A program made the translations under genes and the position numbers. Below the pieces are notes generated by a model. It saw nothing but the letters and a program-made list of their open reading frames with translations, made no database searches and was not told the origin of the DNA. Of a DNA stretch of 64,000 nt, positions 7,353 to 17,526 are shown piece by piece. Origin of the DNA: Sphingomonas sp. 3P27F8 (GTDB lineage: Bacteria; Pseudomonadota; Alphaproteobacteria; Sphingomonadales; Sphingomonadaceae); contig NZ_SCNL01000003.1 in the NCBI RefSeq assembly GCF_005502745.1, positions 244,991 through 308,990 on the forward strand. The letters run 5' to 3'. Every line of letters begins with the position of its first letter. The stretch's first letter is position 1.

Positions 7353-8753
7353 TCAGGGGGAACTGGCGGCACGCGTGTCGAGCGCGCGGCGGATGTCGGC
7401 ATGGGCGGCCTCGTCGAGCGGGAAGCGCCAGATGATCGACGCGGCGATGACGTGCGCGAGCGCCGGGCCGAGCGCGAACACGTATTTCAGCGCCTCCAGC
7501 GCTTGCGGCGCGCTGTGCCCCTTGGGCTGGAACCCGAGCCACGCGACCAGCGGCAGCGCGAGGCCGATGCCGATCGCCGGCCCGACCTTCTGGGTCAGGC
7601 TGAACACCGAGAAGAACAGGCCGGTGCGGTTGTGCCCGGTATCCAGTTCATGCGCATCGGCGACATCGGCGACCATCGCGCGCAGCATCAGATTGCCCGA
7701 ACCCTGTGTCAGCCCCTGAGCGGCGGCGAGCGCGATCAGCAGCCACAACATGCCCGGGAACACCGCGATAAGGCCAACATTGATCGCTGCTTGTGCCAGT
7801 TCGCCCACAATCGCGGTCTGGCGTTTCCCGTACCGCCGGCCAATCGCCAACCAGATCGGCCCCGCCGCCACGCCGAACACAAATTGCAGCAAATACAGTC
7901 CGCTGGCCCATGCGGGCAGGCCCATATAATTGACCGCGAAGAACACGATCAGGCCGGCACGGATCGACTGGCCGGCCGTCACCACCGTGTCCGACGCGAG
8001 CACGCGCAGCAGCAGCCGGTCGCGGAAGATGAGCGTGGCGGTCGCCCAGAAGCGCGCGCGCGGCAGGCGCTGCGCCGGGCGTGGCGGCTCTGGGAACGCG
8101 AACAGCGTCAGCAATAGCGTCGGCACCAGCGTCACCAGAATAAAGCCGCCCGCGACATGCAGCTTCAACGCGACATCGGCGGGGCGGAATTGCTCGAGCA
8201 GCGTCGGCAGGATCAACGTCAGCACCAGCCCGATCGCGCGCATCGTCGACTGGTAGGTCACGACGCGGGTGCGTTCGTGATACTCGCCGGACAGCTCCCC
8301 TGCCCAGGCGGAAAAGGGGATCTCGATCATCGTCCAGCCCGAGTAAAACAGGAACAGCACCAGTCCGAGATAGAGCGGTGACACCGTTCCCGGCGGGAAG
8401 AACAGCAGCGCCGATCCCAGCCCGAACAGCAGGCCACCCACCGCGATCCACGGGCGCCTGCGGCCGAAGCGGCTGCGCGTGCGATCGCTCAACGCGCCGA
8501 CGATCGGGTCGCTCGCAACGTCCCAGAAGCGTCCGACGAAGAACACCAGCCCGATGATGCCGAGCGACAGGCCGTAATGCGTCGCGTAGAGTTGCGGCAC
8601 GAACAGCACGAGCGGCAGGCCCGCCCCCGCGACCGGGACGGCGAGCGAGCCGAAGGCGAGCAGCCGCCAGCCGTCGCGCTGGCCGGTTCGCTCCTGCCTC
8701 GGTGTCGCTGGAGCCGCCGGCGCAACGGGCGCGGAATAGGGAATGCTGGCCAT
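7353..8753 (-). CDS. MFS transporter of the GPH (glycoside-pentoside-hexuronide) type
   Basis: This inner-membrane permease has about 466 residues and 12 predicted membrane spans. [21 protein letters not shown] in the second span region and [12 protein letters not shown] after it are the MelB/GPH signature. The ATG at 8753 is chosen because GAGGAG lies 10 bases upstream, overlapping the receptor stop codon; a start at 8795 would run into the receptor gene. In context it would carry whatever the TonB receptor brings into the periplasm, or the product released by the sulfatase, across the inner membrane. Members often use Na+ or H+, but the ion and substrate here are not known. Confidence 0.88.
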   Translation of the reverse strand: MASIPYSAPVAPAAPATPRQERTGQRDGWRLLAFGSLAVPVAGAGLPLVLFVPQLYATHYGLSLGIIGLVFFVGRFWDVASDPIVGALSDRTRSRFGRRRPWIAVGGLLFGLGSALLFFPPGTVSPLYLGLVLFLFYSGWTMIEIPFSAWAGELSGEYHERTRVVTYQSTMRAIGLVLTLILPTLLEQFRPADVALKLHVAGGFILVTLVPTLLLTLFAFPEPPRPAQRLPRARFWATATLIFRDRLLLRVLASDTVVTAGQSIRAGLIVFFAVNYMGLPAWASGLYLLQFVFGVAAGPIWLAIGRRYGKRQTAIVGELAQAAINVGLIAVFPGMLWLLIALAAAQGLTQGSGNLMLRAMVADVADAHELDTGHNRTGLFFSVFSLTQKVGPAIGIGLALPLVAWLGFQPKGHSAPQALEALKYVFALGPALAHVIAASIIWRFPLDEAAHADIRRALDTRAASSP

Positions 8754-8766
8754 TGCCGCTCGCTCC

Positions 8767-11172
8767 TCAGAACTTGACCCGGAAGGTGCCGCCAAAGGTG
8801 CGCGGGTCGCCCAGCGTGGCGGTGACGAGGCCGTAATTGAGCACGCTCAGGGTCTGGTAGTAATCACGATCGAACAGGTTCCGCGCCCATATCGACACGT
8901 CGTATCTGCCGTGATCGAAGCGCACGCCGAGGCGCGCATTGACCACGCCGTAAGACGGCACCAGCCCGTATCGGCTGTTGCTAGCGACGGTGTAGTAAGA
9001 CGAGCGGTACGACCAGTCTGCATGGGCATAGCCCTCGACCCCGTCGCGCAACGGCACGGATCCGTCGCCGCCCAGCGCCGCCGACCATTTCGGTACGCCA
9101 GCGAGCGGCTGGCCCGTCATGTTCTGCACCGCGCCGCGATTGAGATTCTCGACCGGCGCGGGGCCGTTGGGATAATCGGTATAGATCGCATCGGTATAAG
9201 CGAGCGATCCGGTGAGGCCGAGGTGCGGCGCCACCTGCCACGCGACATCGCCTTCGAACCCGCGCGAGCGCACTTTGGGAATGTTGGCGATATAGTTGAT
9301 ATAGGTATTGGTGCCGATCAGCTGTTGCACGATCGTCGTCTGATAGTTCGCGACGGTGGTGGAATAGGCCGCGAGGTTGAGCGTCACCGCGCGATCGAAG
9401 AATTGCGACTTCACGCCCAGCTCGAAATTGTCGACCCGCTCCGGCGCGACGATCGGCGACACGCCTGCGGGGATGGTCGTGAGGTTGAGCCCCTGCGATT
9501 TGCTGCCACGCGAATAGGTCGCGTAGAGCAACACGTCCTTGCCCGGCTTCCAGCCCAGCGTGGCGAGCCCCGACAGGCTGTCATTCCTGGTCGAGACGTT
9601 GAACGACGTGGCCGGAGCCAGGCTCGCGCGGATCGCGGCGACGCGCGCGGTCTGCGTCGCATTGAGCCCGGTGGTTGGCAGCGCGAACAGGATCTGGTTG
9701 CTGTACCCGCCCCATTTGTCCTCATGCGTGAAGCGCAGTCCGGTCGTCAGGGTCAGCGCCGGCGTGATGTGCCACACCGTCTGCCCGAAGGCGGCGAAGC
9801 TGCGCGTGTGCGGGTCGGATCGTCCTTGCGACAGCAACCCGTTGGTGGCGATGTTCGCGACCCCGCCCGCAAGGTCAGCCGGGAACAGATAGCTTGCCGC
9901 ATCCGGCCCGAACTGCGCGGTCGAGACACCACGCACCTTCTGGAAGAAGTAATAGAGCCCGGCGACGTAATCGACCGTGTTGGTGCCGTTCGAGGCGATG
10001 CGCAGTTCCTGGCTGAACTGGCGCTGGAAATTGTTGATATGGCCTTGCAGATTGACCGCCAGCGCCGTGTAATCGCCGTCGTTTAGCGGAAACCAGTTCC
10101 AGTTGCGCAATGCCGTGATCGAGGTGATCGTCGCCCTGCCGAGATCGTAATTGACCTCACCCGACACCCCCCAGGTATTCATGTTCGCCTGAAACGGCGA
10201 ATTGGCGTCGGTCCGCCGCGAAAAGGGTGCGAACGGCAGCGGTGTGTAGCCGGCCCGCGCGATGCGGCTGGCGAAGTTGTTGGCGATGGCCGCGCCATTG
10301 TCGTAATTGTTGAAACTGCCGACCAGCACGTTGATGCAGCAATTCTGGTCCTGCTTGCCCCAGTCGCCGATCAGCCGGATGCTGAGCCCGCTCGCCGGCG
10401 TCAGCAGCAACCGCCCGCGCAGCGTGATATTGCGATAATCGTGGACGTCGCGCTTGGTCGTCGTGTCGTACAGGAAACCGCTGCGATCGGTATAGGCGCC
10501 GCTCAGCCGGAACGCGGCAAGGCCGTCCTTGATCGGCCCGGTCAGCGACCCGCGAAGCTGCTTGAAATCGTAATTGCCGAGATCGGCCTGCCCCTCGAAG
10601 CCCCAGTCGAACCTGGGTAGCTTCGAGCTGATGTTGATCGCGCCCGCCGTGGTGTTCTTGCCAAACAGCGTGCCCTGCGGCCCGCGCAGCACTTCCACCC
10701 GGTCGAGATCGACCAGGTCGAACTGGCTCTGCCCGACGCGCCCGTAATAGACGTTGTCGATATAGATGCCTACGCCGTTCTCGAGTCCGTCGTTGGTGAG
10801 CGCGACATTCGAGCCGAGACCGCGAATGTTGATGTTGGTGTTGCGCGGGTTGAAGCTGAACACTTGCAGCGAGGGCACCAGCTGCTGGACCTGGTCGAGC
10901 CGGAAATCCCCGCGCGCGGCGAGTTGCTCATTACCGACGACGCTAAGCGCAATCGGCACGTCCTGCGCGCGCTCCTCGCGCCGGCGCGCGGTGACGACGA
11001 CGTCGAGCGATGCGTCGTCGGCGGCATCGACGGGCGCGGCCTCGGGCGAAGCGGCCGGCGTGGCGCTGGCCAGCGCGACCGGCGCGGCGACTTGCGCGGC
11101 GGCTGGCGGTGCCAGCAATGCCAGCGGCGCGGCCCCGGCAAGAAACGTCAAACGTACACAGGCATGCGTCAT
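8767..11172 (-). CDS. TonB-dependent outer-membrane receptor
   Basis: The 801-residue protein has a signal peptide, an Ala-rich linker, a TonB-box-like DVVVTARRREE at about 57-67, a plug domain (QDVPIALSVVGNEQL, then RGLGSNVALTNDG and VLRGPQGTLFGKNTTAGAIN), and a long beta-barrel ending in an aromatic-rich strand with C-terminal Phe (GGTFRVKF). These are the standard features of sphingomonad receptors. It is the first gene of the operon with the symporter, TauD-like dioxygenase and sulfatase, which suggests uptake of a sulfur-containing organic compound rather than a siderophore. The ATG at 11172 has GGAAGGG upstream. Promoter expected in 11173-11300. Confidence 0.93.
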   Translation of the reverse strand: MTHACVRLTFLAGAAPLALLAPPAAAQVAAPVALASATPAASPEAAPVDAADDASLDVVVTARRREERAQDVPIALSVVGNEQLAARGDFRLDQVQQLVPSLQVFSFNPRNTNINIRGLGSNVALTNDGLENGVGIYIDNVYYGRVGQSQFDLVDLDRVEVLRGPQGTLFGKNTTAGAINISSKLPRFDWGFEGQADLGNYDFKQLRGSLTGPIKDGLAAFRLSGAYTDRSGFLYDTTTKRDVHDYRNITLRGRLLLTPASGLSIRLIGDWGKQDQNCCINVLVGSFNNYDNGAAIANNFASRIARAGYTPLPFAPFSRRTDANSPFQANMNTWGVSGEVNYDLGRATITSITALRNWNWFPLNDGDYTALAVNLQGHINNFQRQFSQELRIASNGTNTVDYVAGLYYFFQKVRGVSTAQFGPDAASYLFPADLAGGVANIATNGLLSQGRSDPHTRSFAAFGQTVWHITPALTLTTGLRFTHEDKWGGYSNQILFALPTTGLNATQTARVAAIRASLAPATSFNVSTRNDSLSGLATLGWKPGKDVLLYATYSRGSKSQGLNLTTIPAGVSPIVAPERVDNFELGVKSQFFDRAVTLNLAAYSTTVANYQTTIVQQLIGTNTYINYIANIPKVRSRGFEGDVAWQVAPHLGLTGSLAYTDAIYTDYPNGPAPVENLNRGAVQNMTGQPLAGVPKWSAALGGDGSVPLRDGVEGYAHADWSYRSSYYTVASNSRYGLVPSYGVVNARLGVRFDHGRYDVSIWARNLFDRDYYQTLSVLNYGLVTATLGDPRTFGGTFRVKF

Positions 11173-11728
11173 CGCTGCCCTTCCCCTTATGTTATGGAAG
11201 AAACGGAGTGAGGTCGTGGATCGCCAGGCGCCGGGCGCACCCCTCCCTTGCCGCCGACCGCCTCGAAACGGGGCGACAGGGCAAGCCAGTCCGTTGTGTC
11301 AAACGACGCGCGGACCGGTTACGATCGGTATCGGGCGGTCAGGGCCCTAGCGGCGACAGGTCGCCCGGGTCGGTTCATGGAGACAACAGCAACACATCAT
11401 CGCGGGGCTCCTCAGATCGCAGAATCGCGCCGGATCACAGCTTCGCCGGCAACCATGATATTCCTATCGAGTTGATATGGATTCGCCAGTATAGTTCGAC
11501 TTGCAGAGGTCAAAGCGCGGCTAGGCGCGAAAGGTCAGCCTGCCCTTTGTACGGTCCCGCCGATCGTGGCTGGCGCACAAAAGACAGCAACCCGGCTTGT
11601 CGGTCAGATCGGCAGCCAACGGGGATAGCGGTTTTCGCCCGATGATATCGTGCTTAACGGCATTTCCACGTGCGTCTCAATCCTTTAGCATTTATCGATC
11701 ACGTGGGGTTGGCAGGCGGGCGGGGGAA
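11173..11728. other. Divergent promoter region of the receptor operon and the DUF3857 gene
   Basis: These 556 bases separate two divergent start codons. I see no supported gene, tRNA or repeat. Both promoters must lie here. Short open frames are present but have no ribosome-binding site or recognisable product. Regulation by a sulfur-responsive LysR-type factor would fit the operon but no site can be assigned by eye. Confidence 0.5.
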
Positions 11729-14548
11729 ATGCGGCTTTTTGCGATCGGTTTGACAGCTTCGTTCGCTTGCGCGGCCGTGACGCCGTGCGTGGCCAGCGAC
11801 ACGCCTCTTTATCAGCCTGCCCCGGCCTGGGTCGTCGCTGCGACCATGCCCGATACCGCAAAGATCGATTCCGATGCGGCGCCGGTCGTGATCTACGATA
11901 CGCAGCAACGCATCGAAAACGGCCAGCTCTGGTCTTACCTCGATGTCGCGACGCGGATCGCGTCTCCAGAAATGCTGGCGCAGGCAACATCGCTGACGTT
12001 GCCATGGTCCCCGGACAAGGGCGACCTCATCGTTCATGAGCTTTCCATCTGGCGCACGGGCCAGCGGATCGACGTGTTGGCGAAGGGACAGAAATTTGTC
12101 GTGCTGCGCCGCGAGCAATTGCTGGAGCAGCAGGAACTCACCGGCATTCTCACGGCAACGCTCGCGGTCGAAGGGTTGCAGGTCGGCGATATCTTGCGCC
12201 TCCGCGCCTCGACTACGCTGAAGGACGCCGCGCTGGGCGGGCACGTCCAGAATGTCGTGTCGCTGCCCGCCCTGCCCGCTCGTGTCGGCTTCGCCCGCGA
12301 GCGGGTTTCGTGGCCCACGGCGGCCCCACCAAAGTGGAAGCTGCTCGCCGAAGGCGTGAAGGTCGCGCCGGTGCGTAATGGCGGCGACACGCTGTTGCAG
12401 TTGACCCTGCCCGTGCCCAAGCAGGTCGAGATGCCGGAGAATGCCCCCGGTCGCTATCGCCATCCACCGCTGCTGGAACTGTCGACATTCTCGGATTGGG
12501 CGGATGTCTCGAGGACGTTCGCGCCACTTTATGGCGCCGACAGCACGGCAATCGCCCCCGGTTCCGCGCTGGCGGGCGAGGTGGAAGCGATCATGAAGGC
12601 CGATCCCTCCAGGGTCGGGCGGGCCCAGCGCGCGCTGGAACTCGTGCAGGACAAGATCCGCTATCTGGCGGTCGGCATGGACGGCGGGAATTATGTCCCG
12701 CAGAAGCCCGCGCGCACATGGGAAGTCCGTTACGGGGACTGCAAGGCCAAGACGGCGCTGCTGCTGGCGTTGCTGCGCGCAATGGGAATCGAGGCCGAGC
12801 CGGTTCTTGCCTCGGCTGGAGGAACCGGCGATTTCGTGCCGGAGCGATTGCCCAGCGCAGCGGCGTTCAACCACGTTTTCGTCAAGGCGACCATCGATGG
12901 TCAAACCCTGTGGCTGGACGGCACGGGTTCGGGCTCGCGGCTCGCCGACATTCACGACACGCCGGCCCTTGGATATGTGTTGCCGGTGCGCACCGAGGGC
13001 GCGGCACCCATCAGGATCGAAAATCACGCCAACGCGCGCCCGGTCATCGACTTGACCATAGACGCTGACGAGACCGCCAGCGTCGATATTCCAAGTGCGT
13101 TCGAAGCGACAGCGATCGTTCGGGGGCAGCCAGCGCTCCTGCTGACGTTGGCAAAGAGCCAGTTGGGCGCGAAGGATCAACGCGGTGCCGTTGACCGGGT
13201 CCTGCAAAACCTGGTCGGCGAAGGGCAGTTCTCTGATACGTCGATCACCCCGGATCCCGTCACCGGCACGGTAACGGTGAAGGGGCGCGGTGTGACGACC
13301 ACGTCCTGGATCACCGACGACCGGCGACGCAAGCGCGCGGTCGCCCGGTTGCTGGCGCAGTTCAGCTTCGATCCGGATCGTAGCAAGGCGAACTGGGCGT
13401 CCGTTCCGGTAGCGGGCGGCCCGCCTGCGGGGATGCGCTACCGGCTCCGGCTTCGCCTGCCGGAAAAGGGCCGCGGGTTCACGCTGGAGGGAGAGCCCGG
13501 TTTCAAAGGCCATATCGCGGGACACGATATCACGCGCGAGACGCACCTGGCAGACGGCGTTTTGACGCTCGACGAACGGATCGATGCGGTCGGTGAAGAA
13601 ATTGCGGCGGGGCAGATTCCCGCTGAGCGCGACGCCCTTGCAACCGCGAAGGCGCGGGCGCCCCGGATCGTCGCGCCCGCCGACACGCGGCGTCGCTGGG
13701 ACCTTTCGTCGGGCGATCCTGCCGGCGCGACGCAGATCGCGGCAGTCGAGGCGATCTTCGCCAAAGCGATCGCGCAAGCCGATTCCGATGAGGCCTCCGG
13801 TTACATTAGCCGAGCGTCGCTCCGTATCGCCATCGCGGATCGGCGCGGTGCGGTAGCCGATCTCACTCGCGCGATCACGATCGCGCCATCGGTCGAGCTG
13901 TATCTCCAACGTTCGAACACATTCTATGATCTCGGCGATATGGCCGCCGCGCTCGCGGATGCGGAATCGGCGCGCGCGCTCGATCCCTCGTCGATGGATG
14001 CGACGGGGCGGGTCAGCGAGATCAAGGCCGAACGCGGCGATCTCGTCGGCGCGCTGGCCTTGATCGATCAACGCATCGCGCTGGGCGGCAATCTGCGCAA
14101 CAGCTATCGCGAGCTGCGGGCGCAATTGCTGGGTGAATATGGCAGCGCGGCCGAATCGCTCGCCCTTTACGACAGCCTGATCGCGGACAAGCCGGGGTCG
14201 CCGTCGCTGATGAACGCGCGGTGCTGGGTAAAGGGCACGCGGCAAGTGATGCTCGACACCGCGTTGAAGGATTGCACCGCCGCCATCGAACTCGCCAACG
14301 ACACGACGGGCGCGCTCGACAGCCGCGCGCTGGTCTGGTTTCGCCTGGGGAAATATCAGGAAGCGCTGACCGATCTCGACGCCGCACTGGCCGCCTCGCC
14401 CGATCAGCCGGAGAGTCGCTTCATGCGCGCCATCGTGTTGGCGAAGCTCCATCGGGAGCCGGAGGCCGCAAGGGAACTCGCGATCGCGCGACGCCTCCTG
14501 CCGCGTATCGACAAGCAATATGCGCGCTATGGAATCACGCCATCCTGA
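11729..14548 (+). CDS. DUF3857/transglutaminase-like protein with C-terminal TPR repeats, exported
   Basis: From the ATG at 11729 (GGGGGA upstream) the protein has 939 residues and starts with a signal peptide cut near VASDTPL. The N-terminal beta-rich part is a DUF3857 domain. It is followed by a transglutaminase-like core with YVPQKPARTWEVRYGDCKAKTALLLALLRAMG, of which GDCKAKT contains the catalytic cysteine, and AFNHVFVKA supplies the histidine with a later Asp (LWLDGTG). The last third has several TPR units (AVADLTRAITIAPS, EALTDLDAALAASPDQ). Such proteins are periplasmic or membrane-associated and of unknown biochemical role. It is transcribed alone, divergent from the receptor operon. 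Confidence 0.85.
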   Translation: MRLFAIGLTASFACAAVTPCVASDTPLYQPAPAWVVAATMPDTAKIDSDAAPVVIYDTQQRIENGQLWSYLDVATRIASPEMLAQATSLTLPWSPDKGDLIVHELSIWRTGQRIDVLAKGQKFVVLRREQLLEQQELTGILTATLAVEGLQVGDILRLRASTTLKDAALGGHVQNVVSLPALPARVGFARERVSWPTAAPPKWKLLAEGVKVAPVRNGGDTLLQLTLPVPKQVEMPENAPGRYRHPPLLELSTFSDWADVSRTFAPLYGADSTAIAPGSALAGEVEAIMKADPSRVGRAQRALELVQDKIRYLAVGMDGGNYVPQKPARTWEVRYGDCKAKTALLLALLRAMGIEAEPVLASAGGTGDFVPERLPSAAAFNHVFVKATIDGQTLWLDGTGSGSRLADIHDTPALGYVLPVRTEGAAPIRIENHANARPVIDLTIDADETASVDIPSAFEATAIVRGQPALLLTLAKSQLGAKDQRGAVDRVLQNLVGEGQFSDTSITPDPVTGTVTVKGRGVTTTSWITDDRRRKRAVARLLAQFSFDPDRSKANWASVPVAGGPPAGMRYRLRLRLPEKGRGFTLEGEPGFKGHIAGHDITRETHLADGVLTLDERIDAVGEEIAAGQIPAERDALATAKARAPRIVAPADTRRRWDLSSGDPAGATQIAAVEAIFAKAIAQADSDEASGYISRASLRIAIADRRGAVADLTRAITIAPSVELYLQRSNTFYDLGDMAAALADAESARALDPSSMDATGRVSEIKAERGDLVGALALIDQRIALGGNLRNSYRELRAQLLGEYGSAAESLALYDSLIADKPGSPSLMNARCWVKGTRQVMLDTALKDCTAAIELANDTTGALDSRALVWFRLGKYQEALTDLDAALAASPDQPESRFMRAIVLAKLHREPEAARELAIARRLLPRIDKQYARYGITPS

Positions 14549-14582
14549 CGGGCGATCGCGAGCGGCGCTTGCCGGGCGCCCG

Positions 14583-14984
14583 TCAGTCCATTCCCGGATA
14601 GGTGGCGAACTCGGGCAGGTCGGCCATGTCCCTCACCCAGCCAAGCCGATGGCTGACCATGATATGCGCGCCGGGCGGCGACTGTTCGGGATGGTCCATC
14701 GTGCCGGACTGGATATCGATTATTCCCGGCAGCATCACGGGGTTGCGATAGAAAAGCCCGGTGCCGCATTTCCCGCAGAATTCCCGCGTCACGCTTTCCG
14801 ACGAGTGATATGCCGCGGTTTCCCCGCTGATCGTCACCTTGCTCTCATCGAACGCGATCCATCCGGCCAGCGGCGCGCCGGACCAGCGGCGACAGTCCTC
14901 GCAATGGCACAGGGCATGATGCTCCGCCTCCCCGTCCGCTCGCCACGTTACCGCGCCGCAATGGCACTTTCCCGAGATCGCCAT
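14583..14984 (-). CDS. GFA-family zinc protein
   Basis: This 133-residue protein belongs to the GFA/CENP-V fold (glutathione-dependent formaldehyde-activating enzyme family). Zinc ligands are visible as KCHCGAV (C-x-C), CHCEDCRRWSG (C-x-C-x-x-C) and FCGKCGTG (C-x-x-C). Many members have no shown formaldehyde activity, so the enzyme name would be over-reach. It converges with the DUF3857 gene and diverges from the helicase gene. Confidence 0.88.
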   Translation of the reverse strand: MAISGKCHCGAVTWRADGEAEHHALCHCEDCRRWSGAPLAGWIAFDESKVTISGETAAYHSSESVTREFCGKCGTGLFYRNPVMLPGIIDIQSGTMDHPEQSPPGAHIMVSHRLGWVRDMADLPEFATYPGMD

Positions 14985-15121
14985 CGAATCGCTCCTGCCG
15001 ATGTTTTTATTTTGTTCTCACGAACCGCCAGCGGGCGCAAGTGGCGCGCAGATCGGCTCGGCCGCCGCCGGATGCCACGCCGCGCTTGCCCGCGGGCGCG
15101 CCGTTCCCTACCTGTTCGGTG

Positions 15122-17437
15122 GTGAGTGTTCCTGTATCCACCCCCGCCGACGCGCCCTATCTCGCTGGCCTCAACGCGCCGCAGCGTGAAGCGGTGCTGA
15201 CCACCGACGGCCCGGTGCTCGTCCTCGCCGGCGCCGGCACGGGCAAGACCGCCGCGCTCACCGCGCGGCTCGCGCATCTATTGTGGACGCGCCGGGCCTA
15301 TCCGTCCGAAATCCTCGCCGTCACCTTCACCAACAAGGCGGCGCGGGAAATGAAGGAGCGCGTCGGGCGGCTCGTCGGCGATGCGGTGGAGGGGATGCCG
15401 TGGCTGGGCACGTTCCACGCGATCGGCGCGAAGATGCTGCGCCGCCATGCCGAGCTGGTCGGGCTGCAGTCGAACTTCACGATCCTCGATACCGATGACC
15501 AGCTCCGGCTGCTCAAGCAACTGATCGTCGCCGCCGATATCGACGAAAAGCGCTTCCCCGCGCGCAGCCTCGCCGGGCTGATCGACGAGTGGAAGAACAA
15601 GGGCCTCACCCCGGCCGACATCGATGCCGGCGAGAGCGAGCGATACGGCAACGGGCGCGGCGGTGAGCTGTATCAGCAGTATCAGGCGCGATTGAAGGCC
15701 GTGAACGCCTGCGATTTCGGCGATCTGCTGCTGCATGTGCTCACGATCCTCAAGACCGATCGCGAGGTGCTGGCGCACTATCAGCAGCGTTTCCGCTACA
15801 TCATGGTGGACGAATATCAGGATACCAACAGCGTCCAGTATCTCTGGTTGCGGCTGCTCGCGCAGGAGCGGCGGAATCTGTGCTGCGTCGGTGATGACGA
15901 TCAGTCGATCTATTCGTGGCGCGGCGCGCAGGTGGAAAACATCCTGCGATTCGAGCGCGACTTTCCCGGCGCGAAGATCATCCGGCTGGAGCAGAATTAT
16001 CGCTCCACACCGCATATCCTGGGCGCGGCCGGCGGCGTGATCGCCAACAACAGCGGGCGGCTCGGCAAGACCTTGTGGACCGAGATCGACGCGGGCGACA
16101 AGGTCCGCGTCATCGGCGTGTGGGATGGGCCGGAGGAGGCGCGCCGCGTCGGCGACGAGATCGAGGCGGCGCAGCGCGGCGGCGGCAGCCTTGACGATAT
16201 CGCCATCCTGGTGCGCGCGCAGCACCAGACCCGCGAATTCGAGGATCGCTTCATCGCGATCGGCATGCCCTATCGCATCGTCGGCGGTTTCCGTTTCTAC
16301 GAGCGCGCCGAAATCCGCGATGCGCTGGCCTATCTGCGCATCGTCAACCAGCCGGCGGACGATCTCGCGTTCGAGCGGATCGTCAACACGCCCAAGCGCG
16401 GCCTGGGCGACAAGGCGGTGGCGCGCTTGCATCAGCTTGCCCGTGCGGAGGGGCTGCCGCTGAGCATCGCCGCCGCGCGGATCCTCGATACCGACGAGCT
16501 GACCCCGCAGGCGCGCCGCGCGCTGGGCAATTTCGTCGGCGATATCGCGCGCTGGCGGCAGCTCGCGAGCGAATTGTCACACCCCGATCTCGCCCGGCAG
16601 ATACTGGACGAGAGCGGCTATACCGCGATGTGGCAGGCGGAGAAATCGACCGAGGCGGCCGGGCGGCTGGAGAACCTCACCGAACTCGTCCGCGCGATGG
16701 AGGAATATGAGAGCCTCGGCGCATTCCTTGAGCATGTCAGCCTTGTCATGGACAATGAGGCCACGCGCGAGGATGCCAAGGTCACGATCATGACCATCCA
16801 TGCCGCCAAGGGGCTGGAATTCGACACGGTGTTCCTGGTCGGCTGGGAGGAAGGCGTGTTTCCCTCGCAGCGATCGCTGGACGAGGGCGGCCTGCGCAGT
16901 CTGGAGGAGGAGCGCCGCCTCGCTTATGTCGCGATCACGCGCGCACGGCGTCGTGCCACGATCCTTCATGCCGCGAACCGTCGCATCTACGGCCAGTGGA
17001 CCTCATCGATCCCGTCGCGATTCGTGGGCGAGCTGCCCGGCGATCATGTCGAGGAGGAAACCACCATGTCCGGCGGCGCCAGCCTGTGGCGTGCCAATTG
17101 GTCGGAACGTGCCGATCCTTTCGCCGAAGTGGCGCGCGGCACCGGGCGCGGGCCCGGCTGGCAGCGTGCGGCGGGCAGTCTCGGCAGCAAGCCGGGCGGT
17201 GAGTGGCAGAGCCGCACCTTCACCCGCGAACCGACGCGGGTGGTCGAGAGCCGCAGCCCCTCGGTCAGCCTCGGCAACAAGGGGCGCAGCGATCTCGTGG
17301 TCGGGATGCGCGTCTTTCACCAGAAATTCGGTGGCGGAGCGATCGTCGAGATCGAGGGCAACAAGCTCGAGATCGATTTCGATCATGCCGGGCGCAAGCG
17401 CGTGATGGACAGCTTCGTCACCACCAGCAGCGGTTGA
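15122..17437 (+). CDS. uvrD: UvrD/PcrA/Rep-type superfamily 1 DNA helicase
   Basis: This ATP-dependent 3'-5' helicase acts in excision and mismatch repair and in clearing replication conflicts. Motifs are all present: NAPQREAV (Q motif), LAGAGTGKTAALTARL (Walker A), TFTNKAAREMKERV, VDEYQDTN (Walker B), GDDDQSIYSWRGA, LEQNYRST, MTIHAAKGLEFDTVFLVGWEEGVFP and EERRLAYVAITRAR. The C-terminus is a small Tudor-like tail (HQKFGGGAIVEIEG). GTG at 15122 gives 771 residues and matches the usual start (SVP...LAGLN); an ATG at 15041 would add a proline-rich stretch that does not look like family sequence. It stands alone between divergent and unrelated genes. Confidence 0.92.
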   Translation: MSVPVSTPADAPYLAGLNAPQREAVLTTDGPVLVLAGAGTGKTAALTARLAHLLWTRRAYPSEILAVTFTNKAAREMKERVGRLVGDAVEGMPWLGTFHAIGAKMLRRHAELVGLQSNFTILDTDDQLRLLKQLIVAADIDEKRFPARSLAGLIDEWKNKGLTPADIDAGESERYGNGRGGELYQQYQARLKAVNACDFGDLLLHVLTILKTDREVLAHYQQRFRYIMVDEYQDTNSVQYLWLRLLAQERRNLCCVGDDDQSIYSWRGAQVENILRFERDFPGAKIIRLEQNYRSTPHILGAAGGVIANNSGRLGKTLWTEIDAGDKVRVIGVWDGPEEARRVGDEIEAAQRGGGSLDDIAILVRAQHQTREFEDRFIAIGMPYRIVGGFRFYERAEIRDALAYLRIVNQPADDLAFERIVNTPKRGLGDKAVARLHQLARAEGLPLSIAAARILDTDELTPQARRALGNFVGDIARWRQLASELSHPDLARQILDESGYTAMWQAEKSTEAAGRLENLTELVRAMEEYESLGAFLEHVSLVMDNEATREDAKVTIMTIHAAKGLEFDTVFLVGWEEGVFPSQRSLDEGGLRSLEEERRLAYVAITRARRRATILHAANRRIYGQWTSSIPSRFVGELPGDHVEEETTMSGGASLWRANWSERADPFAEVARGTGRGPGWQRAAGSLGSKPGGEWQSRTFTREPTRVVESRSPSVSLGNKGRSDLVVGMRVFHQKFGGGAIVEIEGNKLEIDFDHAGRKRVMDSFVTTSSG

Positions 17438-17526
17438 GTTCGGGCCGCGTCTGCATCGTTCATCCACGGTACGGGATGGGGGCGATAGCTATTCGTCGCC
17501 CATCATGGGCAAGGGAGGGTTTTGGA

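Noticed and set aside
11173..11728. A CRISPR array or riboswitch in the longest core-genome gap
   Set aside because: No direct repeats or conserved aptamer-like pairing were seen; it is best read as a divergent promoter region.
11699..14518. 939-residue minus-strand open frame
   Set aside because: It is the antisense shadow of the DUF3857/transglutaminase gene, an effect of high third-position GC. It lacks motifs and is rich in Arg, Gln and Asp.
15278..16432. 384-residue minus-strand open frame opposite uvrD
   Set aside because: It is antisense to the helicase motifs and has no homologous features.
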